Assembly (NCBI GenBank): GCA_015257605.1
Contig: JABZJV010000032.1
Location: 1-6,604 of the forward strand
Length of the DNA stretch: 6,604 bases
Direction: 5' to 3'
DNA from: Nanosynbacter sp.
Lineage (GTDB): Bacteria > Patescibacteriota > Saccharimonadia > Saccharimonadales > Saccharimonadaceae
The translations under genes and the position numbers were made by a program. Positions 5,088-6,604 of this stretch are shown here, one piece after another. The notes beneath the pieces are model-generated. The model was not told the origin of the DNA. It searched no databases and worked only from the letters and a program-made list of their open reading frames with translations. Numbering within the stretch: position 1 is the stretch's first letter; each line of letters opens with the position of its first letter.

Positions 5088-5704
5088 TGGCACGAGACAC
5101 TAGCCCAATCGTCAAACAGAGCCGCCGCGAAGGGGTCGCGCTGCATCCTAAAGCGCACAAAATCCTCGCGCGCAAAAGCGGCATCCCGGGCGAACACGCT
5201 CATGGCCGCCAAGGCAAGCAGAGTATGTACTCTCAGCAGCTGCGCGAAAAGCAGAAAGTCCGGCGCATGTACGGTTTGTTGGAAAAGCAATTTGCTAAGC
5301 TGATGAACGAAGCGACTCGCAAACCAGGTCTTAGCGGCGAGAACTTGCTGCGCTTCCTAGAGTTGCGTCTCGATAACGCCGTCTACCGTGCCGGCTTCGC
5401 AACCAGCCGCCGCCAGGCGCGCCAGTTAGTCAGCCACGGTCACTTTGAGCTCAATGGCCGCCGCGTCGATATTCCGTCGATTCGCGTCAAGGCCGGCGAC
5501 GTAATCACAGTTCGCCCAAAGAGCACCAAGTCTGGCTACTTTACGGCGATCAACGATATCTTTGGCAATACCACTCAGGCGCCGCTTAGCTGGCTAAAGG
5601 GAGATATCAAAAAGCTAAAAATCGAAATTACTAGTGAACCAAAGCGCGAAGAGGCCGAAGCGGGCATCAACGAGCAGCTAATTGTTGAGTACTACTCACG
5701 TTAA
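5087..5704 (+). CDS. rpsD: 30S ribosomal protein S4, cysteine-free form
   Basis: S4 is a primary 16S rRNA binder that starts small-subunit body assembly; in many bacteria it also represses the alpha operon. The 205 residues match the family. The N-terminal domain shows REGVALH (14-20), HGRQGKQSMYSQQLREKQKV (39-58) and RRMYGLLEKQF. The S4 RNA-binding domain spans about 91-150 (LELRLDNAVYRAGFATSRRQ, 91-110, then LVSHGHFELNGRRV, 114-127). The protein ends with INEQLIVEYYSR, like the usual NEQLIVEFYSR. The four N-terminal cysteines of the zinc-binding S4 type are absent. A good ribosome-binding site (AAGGAGAG, 5075-5082) is inside the end of rpsK. I did not find a clear S4-type pseudoknot operator. 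Confidence 0.98.
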   Translation: MARDTSPIVKQSRREGVALHPKAHKILARKSGIPGEHAHGRQGKQSMYSQQLREKQKVRRMYGLLEKQFAKLMNEATRKPGLSGENLLRFLELRLDNAVYRAGFATSRRQARQLVSHGHFELNGRRVDIPSIRVKAGDVITVRPKSTKSGYFTAINDIFGNTTQAPLSWLKGDIKKLKIEITSEPKREEAEAGINEQLIVEYYSR

Positions 5705-5723
5705 AAAGGGAGGAAAGATTAAA

Positions 5724-6604
5724 ATGTCTAAAGTTATTCACAACCCAGCGCTCGCCAAGATTATCGATAACAGCGAGAACTCAAGCACGTTTGTCATCGA
5801 GCCGCTGCACTTTAATTACGGCAACACGCTTGGCAACAGCCTGCGCCGCGTATTGCTCTCCAGCATCCGCGGCGGCGCGATTGTCGCTTTCCGAATCGAA
5901 GGTGCCACGCATGAATTCACAACTGTTCCTGGCATTCAAGAGGACGTCGTCGACATAACTTTGAACCTCAAAGGCGTTAATTTCCGCATTGCTACCGACG
6001 AGCCAGTCGAGCTGCGCCTCGAGAAAGCTGGCGCCGACGTCATTACTGCTGGCGATATCGCAACCAATGCTGATGTCGAGGTGATGAATCCCGACCACGT
6101 GATTTGCCACGTTGACGACCCAAACAAGACGGTTATCATCGATCTAGTAGTTGAATCAGGTCGCGGTTACCAGCCTATCGAAGAATCTAGCGAAAAACGC
6201 TTGCATAGCGACATGATTGCAATTGATGCTATGTTTAGCCCAGTTACCCGTGTTCGCTTCAAGGTCGACCCGACTCGTATCGGTCAAGAGACTAACCTCG
6301 ATAAGCTCGAGATGACCATCGAAACTGACGGTAGCCTGACACCGCGCGAAGCTTTCGAAGAAGCTGCCGCTATCCTCGTCAACCAGTATACGGCTCTGGC
6401 TGGCAGTACTACTGTCGCGTCTGCACCAGCGCTTGGCACCGAAGACGAAGACGAAGACGACGGCCTGAACGCCTCAATCGAAGACTTAGGCCTGAGTGCT
6501 CGCACCGCCAATGCCTTAGTCAATAACGAAATTCGCACCGTTCACGATTTAGTCACGCTCAACGAGCAAGACTTGCGCGAACTTAAAGGTTTCGGCAGCA
6601 AGGC
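5724..6604 (+). CDS. rpoA: RNA polymerase alpha subunit (3' end beyond window)
   Basis: The alpha dimer nucleates RNA polymerase assembly, and its C-terminal domain contacts UP elements and activators. The open frame gives 293 residues before the edge. The N-terminal domain has EPLHFNYGNTLGNSLRRVLL (26-45) with the conserved NSLRR, RIEGATHEFTTVPGIQEDV (57-75), the insert region, and DKLEMTIETDGSLTPREA (193-210). A linker (about 222-250) holds the acidic run EDEDEDD (240-246). The C-terminal domain starts at IEDLGLSARTANAL (252-265). Arg260 and Asn263 match the DNA-contacting Arg265 and Asn268 of E. coli alpha. The frame is cut within the final helix-hairpin-helix, at about GFGSK. The ribosome-binding site is AAGGGAGGAAAG (5706-5717), and the gene starts 19 bases after rpsD. 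rplQ is the expected next gene. Confidence 0.97.
   Translation, partial: MSKVIHNPALAKIIDNSENSSTFVIEPLHFNYGNTLGNSLRRVLLSSIRGGAIVAFRIEGATHEFTTVPGIQEDVVDITLNLKGVNFRIATDEPVELRLEKAGADVITAGDIATNADVEVMNPDHVICHVDDPNKTVIIDLVVESGRGYQPIEESSEKRLHSDMIAIDAMFSPVTRVRFKVDPTRIGQETNLDKLEMTIETDGSLTPREAFEEAAAILVNQYTALAGSTTVASAPALGTEDEDEDDGLNASIEDLGLSARTANALVNNEIRTVHDLVTLNEQDLRELKGFGSK

Noticed and set aside
6440..6463. GACGAA-type repeat in rpoA as a microsatellite or phase-variable tract
   Set aside because: It encodes the acidic inter-domain linker in frame with only about three imperfect units; too short to suggest slippage.

Overview
The window is a piece of the conserved bacterial ribosomal-protein supercluster (the spc operon followed by the alpha operon). 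Every gene is on the + strand. The order is (tail of an upstream gene, probably rpsH)-rplF-rplR-rpsE-rplO | secY | infA-rpmJ-rpsM-rpsK-rpsD-rpoA, and rpoA runs off the right edge. No mobile element, CRISPR array, tRNA/rRNA gene or novel gene cassette is visible. I see no previously undescribed system; the points of interest lie in gene loss, in the layout of the control regions and in individual residues.

The layout points to a Candidate Phyla Radiation (Patescibacteria) bacterium, most likely Saccharibacteria (TM7). The evidence is: rplO follows rpsE after one base, with no rpmD (L30) between them, which is a known CPR trait; adk and map are missing between secY and infA; UGA is used as a stop codon (after rpsM), which argues against the CPR groups that read UGA as glycine; and the proteins are recognisable but divergent. 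The phylum is an inference from layout and recalled protein character, not from a tree.

Region by region: 1-46 holds an upstream gene end and the rplF ribosome-binding site. Positions 47-2042 are four tightly packed genes (spacings of -1, +1 and +1 base) for L6, L18, S5 and L15, closed by a hairpin terminator at 2088-2112. A promoter (TTGCTA, 17 bp, TATACT) starts inside that terminator's T-tract and drives secY (2182-3657), the SecYEG channel subunit. The roughly 220-base gap after secY is noncoding. It holds two successive intrinsic terminators, then an AT-rich stretch with repeated TTTACAAA words, then a near-consensus promoter (TTTACA, 17 bp, TATAAT). That promoter sits so close to infA that the mRNA should begin only about 8-12 bases before the start codon. 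From there infA (IF1), rpmJ (L36), rpsM (S13), rpsK (S11), rpsD (S4) and rpoA (RNA polymerase alpha) form one translation/transcription operon.

The genes work together as core gene-expression machinery: large-subunit proteins L6, L18, L15 and L36, small-subunit proteins S5, S13, S11 and S4, an initiation factor, the protein-export channel and the RNA polymerase assembly subunit. The points most worth a second look are an L36 that has lost three of its four zinc ligands at unchanged length, the near-leaderless infA transcript with a possible operator over its promoter, secY isolated as its own transcription unit, and very few cysteines in the whole window (4 in about 2,018 residues).
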